Source of the DNA: an uncultured Rhodospirillales bacterium
GTDB taxonomy: Bacteria; Pseudomonadota; Alphaproteobacteria; ATCC43930; CGMCC-115725
DNA: 12,071 nt
Reading direction: 5' to 3'
NCBI GenBank assembly: GCA_903897565.1
Contig: CAIUCF010000629.1
Location: forward strand, 1-12,071
In this document: positions 1 to 6,242 of the stretch, in pieces
How positions within the stretch are numbered: the stretch's first letter is position 1
Layout of the letters: every line of letters begins with the position of its first letter
Notes under the pieces: generated by a model
Databases searched by the model: none
Told to the model about the DNA's origin: nothing
What the model saw: the letters and a program-made list of their open reading frames with translations, nothing else
Program-made: the position numbers and the translations under genes

Positions 1-942
1 AACCGATCTTGGTATCGGCCTCGAGGCGATAGCCGCTGAGCTCGACGGCGCCGGTGGTGGTGCGGAACATCACGATCGAGGTGATTCATGGCGGATGCCT
101 TCGTCGAAGGCGTTGCGGATCTTGGCCGGATCGTCGCGCAGGATCGCGAACTGCTCGGGCGCGCGGGCCAACTGATTCAAGGTGAAGCCGATCCCCGCCA
201 TGGTGGTGTCGACGCCGGCGCGGAAGAACGATCTGACATGGAGCGCCGCGCTGCCGGGGGCGAAGGCGCCGCTGTCCTCGGCCTGATAGATGCGCTCGCC
301 GAAGCCGCCCGGCAGCATCTTGTCGCGCTTGAGCTGTTCGGCGTACCAGTCGAGGATCGGCTCGGCGCGTTTCAGCGCCCTTTGCAGCCGTTCGTTATTG
401 GGGCCGAGTTGGTTGAAATTGAGCTCGCCGGTGATGATCAGCCGCTCGGGCGGCACCTCGATGCCCAGGACCCTGGGAAAGACGCTGAGGACGAAGGCCT
501 CAATGATGTCGCGCACGCCGTCGACCTCGCGCAAATCGAGTGCGCGTTCGGCGACGAGCTCGGCCTCCTGCTCGAACATCTCGCGCATCCGGCGCACGAC
601 GGCCGGCGAGAGGATCGCCTGCAGCGCTGCCCGCACCCCGGTGTGTTCGGGCGGGTCGACCTCGGTGATTGGGCTCTTCGGCCGCCAGGCGCCCGGCTTG
701 CGGATATCGCTGAGACCGACGCCGCCGGCCGTCGTGAAGCGGGCGTAGTCGCTGGCGACGATCCCGGCCTCGTCATAGCGTCCGACCGCGTAGAAACCAT
801 GCGGCTTGATGAACACGACGGGACCGGCCTCGCGCATCGTGTCGAAGAACGGGTAGGGGTCGGTCAGGACCGCGTCCGAGAACGGATCGATATCCAGGAC
901 CGGCGGTTGGGGAAGTCGGGGTGAAGCGGCGGCAACGGACAC
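1..942 (-). pseudogene. Cytochrome P450 (CYP199-like), frameshifted and cut by the window edge
   Basis: Haem monooxygenase of the soluble bacterial P450 type. The intact frame starts at a GTG (942-940) with AGGGAG 7 bases upstream and gives 290 residues before a TGA at 72-70. Visible motifs are the C-helix DPPEHTGVR (97-104, HxxxR), the I-helix oxygen-activation motif AGVDTT (242-247) and the K-helix ExxR (E281-R284) followed by HESP. Instead of continuing, this frame ends with two stray residues. The neighbouring frame, from about position 79 to the window edge, reads SIVMFRTTTGAVELSGY and onward without a stop, exactly what should follow HESP in a P450. One base is therefore missing near position 80. 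The haem-cysteine loop lies outside the window. Segments such as GVGLSD, WRPKSPI, LSVFP and PGGFG resemble CYP199 enzymes, known to oxidise para-substituted benzoates; this comparison is from memory. Either a recent pseudogene or a sequence error. Divergent from the alpha/beta hydrolase gene. Confidence 0.85.
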
Positions 943-1130
943 GGATTAGCTCCCTAGACCCGAACATAGTTGCGATCGGCGAGGCTATCATCACCTCGGT
1001 GGCGCAGGAGGTCTGTCCCCCCGTTCAGTGACGCCCCGTCGAAGTCCCGGCAAAGGGGGACAGTTGCGATCACGGCCGTCCTGTAGCGTCTCTGCTTCCG
1101 ACCGGATCGGAGAAAGGCAGCTGTCTCAAC
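943..1130. promoter_or_regulatory. Divergent control region between P450 and hydrolase genes, with inverted and direct repeats
   Basis: This 188-base gap must hold both promoters, since the flanking genes point away from each other. It contains a perfect 9-base inverted repeat, CTGTCCCCC (1013-1021) and GGGGGACAG (1055-1063), separated by 33 bases. It also has a 10-base direct repeat, AGTTGCGATC, at 968-977 and 1062-1071; the second copy abuts the right inverted arm. These could be operator sites for a regulator that loops or binds two sites, but no consensus was recognised. No convincing -35/-10 pair was found. The hydrolase ribosome binding site is weak: GGAG at 1109-1112 and AAAGG at 1113-1117, both further than usual from the ATG at 1131. 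Confidence 0.4.
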
Positions 1131-2309
1131 ATGTCCACCACGGCCGAGCTGACATTCGAATGGGTTCACATCTCCTATGACGAGACCGCCAAGTTCGTCG
1201 AGACCTACGGATTTTCCGGCAATCAGGGCGCGGTCAATCTCGAAGGCGTGCTGATCCGCCCGGCCAATCGTCCCTCGAAGACGCTGTTGGTTTTCATGCA
1301 CCCGGCCTCGACCCTGCAGTTGCTGCCGGTGCCGCGCGAGGCGGCGCGCCTGGGTGCCCATGTGCTGTGTGCCGGGAGCCGCTACGCCCGCAACGACACG
1401 GCCGGGATCCTCGAGAAGGTACTGCTCGATCTCGGCGCCTATATCCGCCACGCCAAAGCAGTCTGGGGCTATGAGAAGATCGTGCTGGTCGGTTGGTCGG
1501 GCGGCGGGTCGCTGGCGCTGTTCTACCAGTCGCAGGCCGAGAATCCGACGATCACCCAGACCCCGGCGGGCGATCCGGTCGATCTCGTCGGCGCCGGGCT
1601 GATTCCGGCCGATGCGGTGATCTTCCAGGCCGCCCATATCTCGCGGGCGCATCTGCTGCTCGACATCATCGACCCATCCATCCGCGACGAGCTGGACCCG
1701 GACAACCGCGATCCCCGACTCGACATTTACGACCCTGCCAACCCGAACCGGCCGCCCTACGCGCCTGAGTTCGTCGTCGAGTATCGCAGCGCCCAACTTG
1801 CCCGCATGCGTCGGATCACGGCGACGGTGAAGCAGACGCTCGCCCGCCTCCTCGCCAAGGGCACCGGCGAGGTCGAGCGCGGCTTCATCACCCATCGCAC
1901 GCTTGCCGATCCCCGGTTTCTCGACGGCACACTCGATGCCAACGACCGCCGGGTCGGCTGGTGTTACCTCGGCAATCCGGAAACGGTGAATACGGGTCCG
2001 GTCGGGCTGGCGCGGTTCTCGACCTTGCGCGGCTGGCTGTCGCAATGGTCGATCGACGATACCAATGCCGACGGTGTGGCCTGCGCCGCGCGGATCTCGG
2101 TGCCGCTGCTGACCATCGAGAACAGCGCCGACGATGCGGTGCCGAGCTATCACACGCGCCGGGTGTTCGACGGCGCGGCCAGCGCCGACAAACGCTTCGA
2201 GCTGATGAAAGGGGCCACGCATTACTATGCCGGCCAGCCGGAGCATCTCCACGACGTCACGCAGCTAACCCGGCGCTGGCTGCTGGAGCGAGGGCTCACC
2301 GACGCGTGA
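1131..2309 (+). CDS. Alpha/beta hydrolase fold protein
   Basis: A 392-residue serine hydrolase of the alpha/beta fold, cytoplasmic because no signal peptide is seen. The core starts with a strand and oxyanion region TLLVFMHPAS (51-60). The nucleophile elbow is GWSGGG (121-126), with Ser123 as nucleophile. The acid is probably D334 or D335 in IENSADDAVP, and the histidine is H364 in GATHYYAGQP. A long insert between residues about 150 and 300, rich in DP/PN turns, forms a lid and makes the protein larger than a minimal 280-residue hydrolase. Substrate is unknown. Its place beside a P450 and in the same window as a Baeyer-Villiger monooxygenase would suit hydrolysis of an ester or lactone intermediate, but this is inference. 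It diverges from the P450 gene and converges on luxR with 5 bases between the stop codons. Fold and triad are confident; function is not. Confidence 0.88.
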   Translation: MSTTAELTFEWVHISYDETAKFVETYGFSGNQGAVNLEGVLIRPANRPSKTLLVFMHPASTLQLLPVPREAARLGAHVLCAGSRYARNDTAGILEKVLLDLGAYIRHAKAVWGYEKIVLVGWSGGGSLALFYQSQAENPTITQTPAGDPVDLVGAGLIPADAVIFQAAHISRAHLLLDIIDPSIRDELDPDNRDPRLDIYDPANPNRPPYAPEFVVEYRSAQLARMRRITATVKQTLARLLAKGTGEVERGFITHRTLADPRFLDGTLDANDRRVGWCYLGNPETVNTGPVGLARFSTLRGWLSQWSIDDTNADGVACAARISVPLLTIENSADDAVPSYHTRRVFDGAASADKRFELMKGATHYYAGQPEHLHDVTQLTRRWLLERGLTDA

Positions 2310-2315
2310 CGCGTC
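2301..2315. repeat. Short palindrome at the convergent gene ends
   Basis: GACGCG-TGA-CGCGTC is a perfect 6-base inverted repeat with a 3-base centre formed by the hydrolase stop codon. Its last base is the first base of the luxR stop triplet as written on the plus strand. It could fold in both transcripts and help to separate the convergent genes, but there is no U-rich tail on either side, so a true intrinsic terminator is doubtful. Confidence 0.3.
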
Positions 2316-3169
2316 TACTGTAGCCGCAGCTTCTCCGTTCGTGAACGCTCGCTGCGGTGCCCGGTGCCCCACAGGGCGAGGTACCAGAGCAGCAACTCGC
2401 GCTGGCTGGCGATGCCGAGCCGTTGATAGCTGCGTTTGCGGTAGGTGTTGACGGTTTCTTCGCTGATGCCGAGTTCCAGCGCGATACCCAATGCCGAAAC
2501 CCCGCCGATGAGCCGGGCGCAGACTTCGGCCTCGCGTCGCGGCAGGTTCGCCGGCGCCATGTCGATATAGGACAGGATCTCATCGACCGAAGTCAGCGCC
2601 GCAGCCAGTTCCGAGCGGCGCGACACCAGGCTCACGTGCTTGTTGAGAATGGCGAGCAGGGTATCGCAATTCTGGCCGAGACTATCGATATCGGCTTCGG
2701 CAAACACGCCTCTCTCCTCCGGCCGCAGCACGCTCAGCCCGATCGTGTAATCGTCGCCGCCGCCGCACAGCAGGACGCGTTCGCAGATCTTCGTGCGGCC
2801 GTAGAGGCTGTCGCGCATGTCGCGATCCGGCAGGTTGCTGATGGTCAGTCGCATCAGGCTGGTGGCGTGCTTGCCGATCATTCGTTGGGCCTCGATCGCG
2901 TTGGGATCGAAGCGCCAGTATTGCCTGTCGAGATAGAGGCTGATCTGGCGATGGGCGGTATCGGTGCCGTCGAGGCTGACGGCGACGATTTCGAACGGTC
3001 GCTCGGCCGTGAAGCGAAGTACCGCGAAATGTTCCGCGCCATAGCGATGGTAGAGGAACGACGACAGTTCGGCTTCGAAATCGACGTTGCCGATCGCATT
3101 GATCACGCTGCAGATATCGGGCTTGCCCGAGATTGTTCCGACCTTGATGCCGGATTGCTGGGCGCTCAT
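2315..3169 (-). CDS. LuxR-family transcriptional regulator with diverged autoinducer-type N-terminal domain
   Basis: A 284-residue DNA-binding regulator. The C-terminal LuxR/FixJ helix-turn-helix lies at about 209-265: LPRREAEVCARLIGG leads in, ALELGISEETVNTYRKR is the turn and recognition helix, followed by SYQRLGI. There is no receiver domain. The N-terminal half has the pattern Y79-x4-Y84-x3-D88-P89, which lines up by eye with the Y61, D70 and P71 region of TraR-type autoinducer-binding domains. The position of the TraR Trp57 is a glutamine (Q75) here. The protein therefore looks like a LuxR solo whose ligand pocket has changed; no luxI gene is in the window. The start is ATG 3169 with GGGAGGG just upstream. 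The 5' leader carries a strong inverted repeat (3191-3227). The HTH assignment is firm; ligand and targets are unknown. It may control the hydrolase and P450 next to it. Confidence 0.88.
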   Translation of the reverse strand: MSAQQSGIKVGTISGKPDICSVINAIGNVDFEAELSSFLYHRYGAEHFAVLRFTAERPFEIVAVSLDGTDTAHRQISLYLDRQYWRFDPNAIEAQRMIGKHATSLMRLTISNLPDRDMRDSLYGRTKICERVLLCGGGDDYTIGLSVLRPEERGVFAEADIDSLGQNCDTLLAILNKHVSLVSRRSELAAALTSVDEILSYIDMAPANLPRREAEVCARLIGGVSALGIALELGISEETVNTYRKRSYQRLGIASQRELLLWYLALWGTGHRSERSRTEKLRLQ

Positions 3170-3190
3170 CTCACCCTCCCTTGCCGGTCC

Positions 3191-3227
3191 CGCGAAGCCT
3201 GTCTTGTTCTTCGTTGCAGGCTTCGCG
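3191..3227 (-). repeat. 11-base perfect inverted repeat in the luxR leader
   Basis: CGCGAAGCCTG (3191-3201) and CAGGCTTCGCG (3217-3227) are exact reverse complements around a 15-base centre. The element lies 22 bases upstream of the luxR ATG, between a possible promoter and the ribosome binding site. It can act as a DNA operator, with half-sites 26 bases apart centre to centre, or as a stable hairpin in the luxR mRNA leader. No U-tract follows on the minus strand, so it is not a simple terminator. Confidence 0.55.
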
Positions 3228-3247
3228 ATCGCTACCGATCCGACATA

Positions 3248-3275
3248 TGTGTAGAGGAAAGGGCGACAGAATCAA
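3248..3275 (-). promoter_or_regulatory. Possible luxR promoter
   Basis: On the minus strand TTGATT (3275-3270) is followed after 16 bases by TACACA (3253-3248). These are partial matches to sigma-70 -35 and -10 hexamers. Transcription would start near 3240, giving a leader of about 70 bases that includes the 3191-3227 inverted repeat. The match is modest and the sequence is GC-rich, so this is only a candidate. Confidence 0.25.
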
Positions 3276-3309
3276 TGGCTCGTCGCGGCTCGACCCGGTG
3301 CGGCCGAGC

Positions 3310-3339
3310 GAGGGGGCGGAGCGTCGCCGTCGCCCCCTC
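3310..3339 (-). terminator. GC-rich hairpin just after the SDR gene
   Basis: GAGGGGGCG (3310-3318) and CGCCCCCTC (3331-3339) form a 9-base perfect stem with a 12-base loop, 5 bases past the stop codon of the SDR gene on the minus strand. Position and stem suit transcript termination or 3'-end protection before the luxR promoter. No U-run follows, so factor-independent termination is uncertain. Confidence 0.35.
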
Positions 3340-3344
3340 TATCG

Positions 3345-4223
3345 CTAACCGACGGGTAGTTGCCCCAGATCTGCGATCAACCCCGGTCCAGTCGGCTCCC
3401 ATCCGAGCGTCTTGCGGGTCCACGCACTCGAAGCGAGCATGTCGAAGCCGGCAAACATGCCGAGCCAGCCGAAGAAGGCCTGTGCCTCGTCCGGGGCGAT
3501 GGACCTTGCCGGCAGGTTCAGGCGCCGACCGATCGCCTCGGCGATCTCCCGTATCGAGACACCCTCTTCGGCGACGGCGTGATATTTGGCATTGGGCTCG
3601 GCCTTTTCGACCGCCAGCCGGTAGAGGCGCGCGACATCGAGCACATGCGCCGCCGGCCAACGATTGAGCCCGTCGCCGACATACCCGCACACCCCCTTTT
3701 GGCGATAGATCTCGATCAGAGGCGTCACGAGTCCCTGCTTCACCGGGTCGTGGACCTGGGGCAGGCGAATGACCGCGGCGCGCACGCCCTTCTGCGAGAG
3801 CGCCGTCTGTTCCGAAACCCGGGGGAAGGGGAAATCTGCGGGAATGTCGTCGGTTTCGACCGCGAGCTGACCAGGCCCGGCCAATCCCGCCAAACCGCCG
3901 GTGACGATGAGGGGCCGGTCGGAGCCGGCGAGACCGGAACCCAGGGCTTCGATGGCACGGCCGTCGATCGCACAGCTTTCGGCGAAATTCGACCAGTCGT
4001 GGACGAACGCCAGGTGAATGACGGCATCGCAGGTGCTTGCCCCCTGGCGCAGGCTGTCGAGGTCTGCGAGCGAGCCACGGAGGACATCCGCGCCGAGGGC
4101 CGCCAGGGATCTTGCCCCCTCATCCGAGCGCGCCATGCCGAGGACGTCGTGTCCGGCGGTGATAAGTTCCTTGACGGTGGGGATGCCGATGAATCCGGTG
4201 GCGCCGGTGACGAAAACACGCAT
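3345..4223 (-). CDS. Atypical SDR / NAD-dependent epimerase-like protein
   Basis: A 292-residue Rossmann-fold protein. The dinucleotide-binding motif TGATGFIG (6-13, GxxGxxG) follows the first strand directly. ARSDEGARSLAALGADVLRGSLADLDSL (31-58) is the usual second strand and acidic turn. The classic catalytic Tyr-x3-Lys is missing: after the strand ending VTGG (107-110) the site reads PRVSEQTA (134-141). This is typical of the atypical SDR group often annotated as 'SDR family oxidoreductase' or 'NAD-dependent epimerase/dehydratase'. NRWPAAHVLDVARLYRLAVE (187-206) and AKYHAVAEEGVSIREIAEAIG (212-232) are standard C-terminal substrate-domain segments. Substrate unknown; probably reduction or binding of a small carbonyl or quinone-like compound. 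Start ATG 4223, GGAG 9 bases upstream. It is divergent from the XRE regulator gene, a common arrangement where the regulator controls the oxidoreductase. Confidence 0.88.
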   Translation of the reverse strand: MRVFVTGATGFIGIPTVKELITAGHDVLGMARSDEGARSLAALGADVLRGSLADLDSLRQGASTCDAVIHLAFVHDWSNFAESCAIDGRAIEALGSGLAGSDRPLIVTGGLAGLAGPGQLAVETDDIPADFPFPRVSEQTALSQKGVRAAVIRLPQVHDPVKQGLVTPLIEIYRQKGVCGYVGDGLNRWPAAHVLDVARLYRLAVEKAEPNAKYHAVAEEGVSIREIAEAIGRRLNLPARSIAPDEAQAFFGWLGMFAGFDMLASSAWTRKTLGWEPTGPGLIADLGQLPVG

Positions 4224-4315
4224 GAGCTGGTCTCCAGGGTTAGTTGAAGACAGATCTTGCTCCCAGGGTTATCCTGGTAAAGTAGTGACTTTATCATAGT
4301 AATGAAAGTAACAGG
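4224..4315. promoter_or_regulatory. Divergent promoter/operator region between SDR and XRE regulator genes
   Basis: A 92-base gap, much more AT-rich near the regulator start than the flanking genes. It holds a direct repeat CCAGGGTTA at 4234-4242 and 4263-4271. The second copy belongs to the palindrome CCAGG-GTTAT-CCTGG (4263-4277). Directly after it lies a second palindrome, TAAAGT-AGTG-ACTTTA (4278-4293), and another AAAGT follows at 4305-4309. A -10-like TATCAT (4292-4297) faces the regulator gene, and TATGAT (4298-4293) is readable on the other strand, so divergent promoters may overlap the repeats. The palindromes are good candidates for autoregulatory operators of the XRE protein. Confidence 0.55.
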
Positions 4316-5140
4316 ATGAGCGAGCGCGTGGTGGCCGAGAACCTGCTCGGGCGTTATTTGCGCGATCGGCGCCTGAAGCTGGATCCGGCGGCATTCGGCT
4401 TCGCCCCGGAGCGTCGCCGCACCCCCGGGCTGCGCCGTGAAGAGGTGGCGCAACGCGCCAATATCAGCCCGACCTGGTACACTTGGCTCGAACAGGGTCG
4501 CGGCGGCGCGGCTTCGGCCGATGTTCTCGACCGGATCGCGCGTGCTCTCATGCTCACGGACCTCGAGCGCGAGCACCTCTTCCTGCTCGGCCTCGGTCGC
4601 CCGCCCGAGGTCCGTTACCAGGACAACGAAGGCGTCACACCGCGGCTGCAGCGCGTCCTCGACGCGCTGGACCCATGCCCTGCGCTCATCCGGACCGCGA
4701 TTTGGAACGTCGTCGCCTGGAACAACGCCGCCACAGCGATGCTGGGCGATTATGGCGCCTTGCCGCCGTCACAGCGCAACGTGCTGCGCATCATATTTCT
4801 CGACCCGCGTGCCCGTGCCGTGCAGTACGACTGGGAGAGCGTGGCGCGCCACATCGTGGGGGCGTTCCGTGTCGACGCCGCGCGGGCGGGGGCGGCCGCG
4901 GAGGTGGCGCCGCTCGTCGATGAGCTTTGCCGGCTCAGTCCCGAGTTCAGGACGATGTGGGGCGACAACGACGTTCGCAGCACCCACGGTGAAGCCGTGA
5001 AGCGGATACGCCATCCGGTTCTCGGGCCGCTGGCCTTTGAATATTCGGCTTTTTCCGTCGATGGCCGGACGGACCTGAGCATGGTCGTCTATAACCCGGC
5101 GACACCCGCCGACATGACGAAGATCCGCTCGCTGATCTGA
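4316..5140 (+). CDS. XRE-family regulator with MmyB-like ligand-binding domain
   Basis: A 274-residue transcription factor. The N-terminal helix-turn-helix covers about residues 9-82 and includes the characteristic RRRTPGLRREEVAQRANISP (33-52) and TWYTWLEQGR (53-62). The rest (about 108-272) matches the MmyB-like transcription regulator ligand-binding domain, with WNVVAWNNAA (130-139), HPVLGPLAFEYSAF (233-246) and a C-terminal LSMVVYNPA (254-262). Such proteins usually repress a divergent dehydrogenase or transporter gene and respond to a hydrophobic or fatty-acid-like effector, which fits the divergent SDR gene here. No good Shine-Dalgarno is seen: AGG abuts the ATG, and GAAAGTA lies 5-11 bases upstream, so the leader may be very short. 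GTG at 4328 is an alternative start but would trim the HTH edge. Its stop codon overlaps the first arm of the marR operator. Family assignment is strong; the effector is unknown. Confidence 0.92.
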   Translation: MSERVVAENLLGRYLRDRRLKLDPAAFGFAPERRRTPGLRREEVAQRANISPTWYTWLEQGRGGAASADVLDRIARALMLTDLEREHLFLLGLGRPPEVRYQDNEGVTPRLQRVLDALDPCPALIRTAIWNVVAWNNAATAMLGDYGALPPSQRNVLRIIFLDPRARAVQYDWESVARHIVGAFRVDAARAGAAAEVAPLVDELCRLSPEFRTMWGDNDVRSTHGEAVKRIRHPVLGPLAFEYSAFSVDGRTDLSMVVYNPATPADMTKIRSLI

Positions 5141-5177
5141 AGATAGACTTTACAGATTATCTTCATATATCTATGGT
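5138..5177 (+). promoter_or_regulatory. Probable marR promoter and autoregulatory operator
   Basis: TGAAGATA (5138-5145) and TATCTTCA (5158-5165) are exact 8-base inverted arms with a 12-base centre. The core TATCT occurs again at 5168-5172. The stretch is strikingly AT-rich for this window and fills the whole 32-base gap, starting at the stop codon of the XRE gene. A -35-like TTTACA (5149-5154) sits in the centre, with TATGGT (5172-5177) 17 bases on; TAGACT/TATATC is an alternative pair. Either places the transcription start at or after 5173, so the regulator would sit right on its promoter. Confidence 0.55.
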
Positions 5178-5637
5178 GTGGATGATGATTGACGCATCAG
5201 ATCACCCGAGCCTTTCGACCGCGGTCACGCTGGCGCAGGATCTGCGCGGCTTTGCCGGCAAGTTGAAACGCCGCCTGCGCGAGCAGGCTGACGTCGGCGA
5301 TCTGACACCCTCGCAGACCGCCGTGCTCCTGCGCTTGGAAAGAGACGGCCCGGCCACGGCCTCGGCGCTCGCCCGGGCGGAGGCCATGCGACCGCAATCG
5401 ATGGGCTCGGTGATCGCCGGTCTGGAGGCGGCAGGCTTGGTGTTCGGCACGCCTGATCCGGATGACGGGCGCCAGACGATGCTGGCGCTGACGGAGGCTT
5501 GCCGTTCCTGGATCGCCCAGGGCCGCGCCGCACGGCAGGACTGGCTGTCGCGCACTATCGACGCAAAGCTCACGTCAGCGGAACAGGAACAGCTCGCGAC
5601 CGCGATGGCGTTGCTGCAACGCCTCGTCGGCGACTGA
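5173..5637 (+). CDS. MarR-family transcriptional regulator
   Basis: A winged-helix repressor of 154 residues, normal length for MarR. Helix 1 is ALAQDLRGFAGKLKRRL-like (about 19-35). LTPSQTAVLLRLERDGPATASALARAE (44-70) is the first part of the wHTH, RPQSMGSVIAGLEAAGLV (73-90) the recognition helix, and DPDDGRQTMLALTEA (95-109) the wing with its conserved D-x-D-GR. The C-terminal helix (134-152) provides dimerisation. Start choice: ATG 5173 has no ribosome binding site and overlaps the probable promoter. ATG 5182 or 5185, in frame, would suit a leaderless or very short-leader mRNA and remove only 3-4 residues. It heads a run of four genes with an isochorismatase-like hydrolase, a membrane protein and an MFS exporter, so it probably represses them together with itself and responds to the compound handled. 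The ligand cannot be read from the sequence. Confidence 0.9.
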   Translation: MVWMMIDASDHPSLSTAVTLAQDLRGFAGKLKRRLREQADVGDLTPSQTAVLLRLERDGPATASALARAEAMRPQSMGSVIAGLEAAGLVFGTPDPDDGRQTMLALTEACRSWIAQGRAARQDWLSRTIDAKLTSAEQEQLATAMALLQRLVGD

Positions 5638-5677
5638 AACGACGCGGCCGTCGCGACCGCTCATCGAGGTACCGATC

Positions 5678-6241
5678 ATGACGCTGACCTCCCTGGACCC
5701 GAACACGGCGCTGATCGTCGTCGACCTGCAGAAGGGTCATGTCGGCGCTGTGCCAGCCTCGATCTTCGACCCGGTCGTCGCCCGCAGCCGGGCGCTGGCG
5801 GATGCGTTTCGCGGGCGCGGGCTACCGGTGGTCCTGGTCACCGTCGATGGCGTGGCACCCGGGCGAACCGAACATCCTCGCCGGCTCCCGCGGGACCTGC
5901 CTGCCGACTTCGCCGATATCGTCTCGGACCTCGATCGGCAGCCCGGCGACATCGTCGTGACGAAGCAAACCTGGGGAGCCTTCACGAACACCGGCCTGGA
6001 GCAGCGTTTGAAGGCGCTCGGCGTTACACAGGCCGTGATCACCGGCGTGGCGACCGGGACCGGGGTCGAGGCCACCGCACGTCAAGCCTATGAGGCCGGT
6101 TTCAACGTCACCCTCGCCGTCGACGCGATGGCCGATCTGCGCAGTGCCGCCCATGACTACAGCGTCGCCAACGTGTTCCCGAGATTGGGCGAGACCGGCA
6201 GCACCGACGACATCCTTTTCCTCCTGCAAGGACGTGGCTGA
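5678..6241 (+). CDS. Isochorismatase-family protein lacking the catalytic cysteine
   Basis: A 187-residue single-domain protein of the isochorismatase/cysteine-hydrolase superfamily. D16 in LIVVDLQKG and K96 in VTKQTWGAF match two residues of the family's Asp-Lys-Cys triad. The third position lies in GVATGTGVEATA (123-134). It is glycine (G129) where nicotinamidase- and carbamoylase-type members have cysteine in GxxTxxCVxxTA. A Gly version of this motif is known in some isochorismatase-like groups and in isochorismatases that work without a cysteine nucleophile, so the protein may be a vinyl-ether or other hydrolase rather than an amidase, or non-catalytic. AYEAGFNVTLAVDAMAD (137-153) is the usual strand after the motif. 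ATG 5678 has GAGGT 7 bases upstream. It lies 40 bases after marR and 1 base before the next gene, so it belongs to the marR-MFS operon. Substrate unknown. Confidence 0.9.
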   Translation: MTLTSLDPNTALIVVDLQKGHVGAVPASIFDPVVARSRALADAFRGRGLPVVLVTVDGVAPGRTEHPRRLPRDLPADFADIVSDLDRQPGDIVVTKQTWGAFTNTGLEQRLKALGVTQAVITGVATGTGVEATARQAYEAGFNVTLAVDAMADLRSAAHDYSVANVFPRLGETGSTDDILFLLQGRG

Positions 6242-6242
6242 G

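Noticed and set aside
954..2252. Long open frame on the minus strand opposite the alpha/beta hydrolase (432 codons)
   Set aside because: Composition is Arg/Gly/Asp-rich without family motifs. It is an antisense shadow created by high GC in the real gene, which has a full catalytic triad.
2357..3667. Long plus-strand open frame crossing luxR and the SDR gene
   Set aside because: It spans two recognised genes and their control region, has no recognisable domain and ends in an Arg/Pro-rich stretch.
5640..5653. Small CGACG/CGTCG hairpin between marR and the isochorismatase gene
   Set aside because: Only five pairs in GC-rich DNA with no U-tract; easily expected by chance and not a credible terminator inside the operon.
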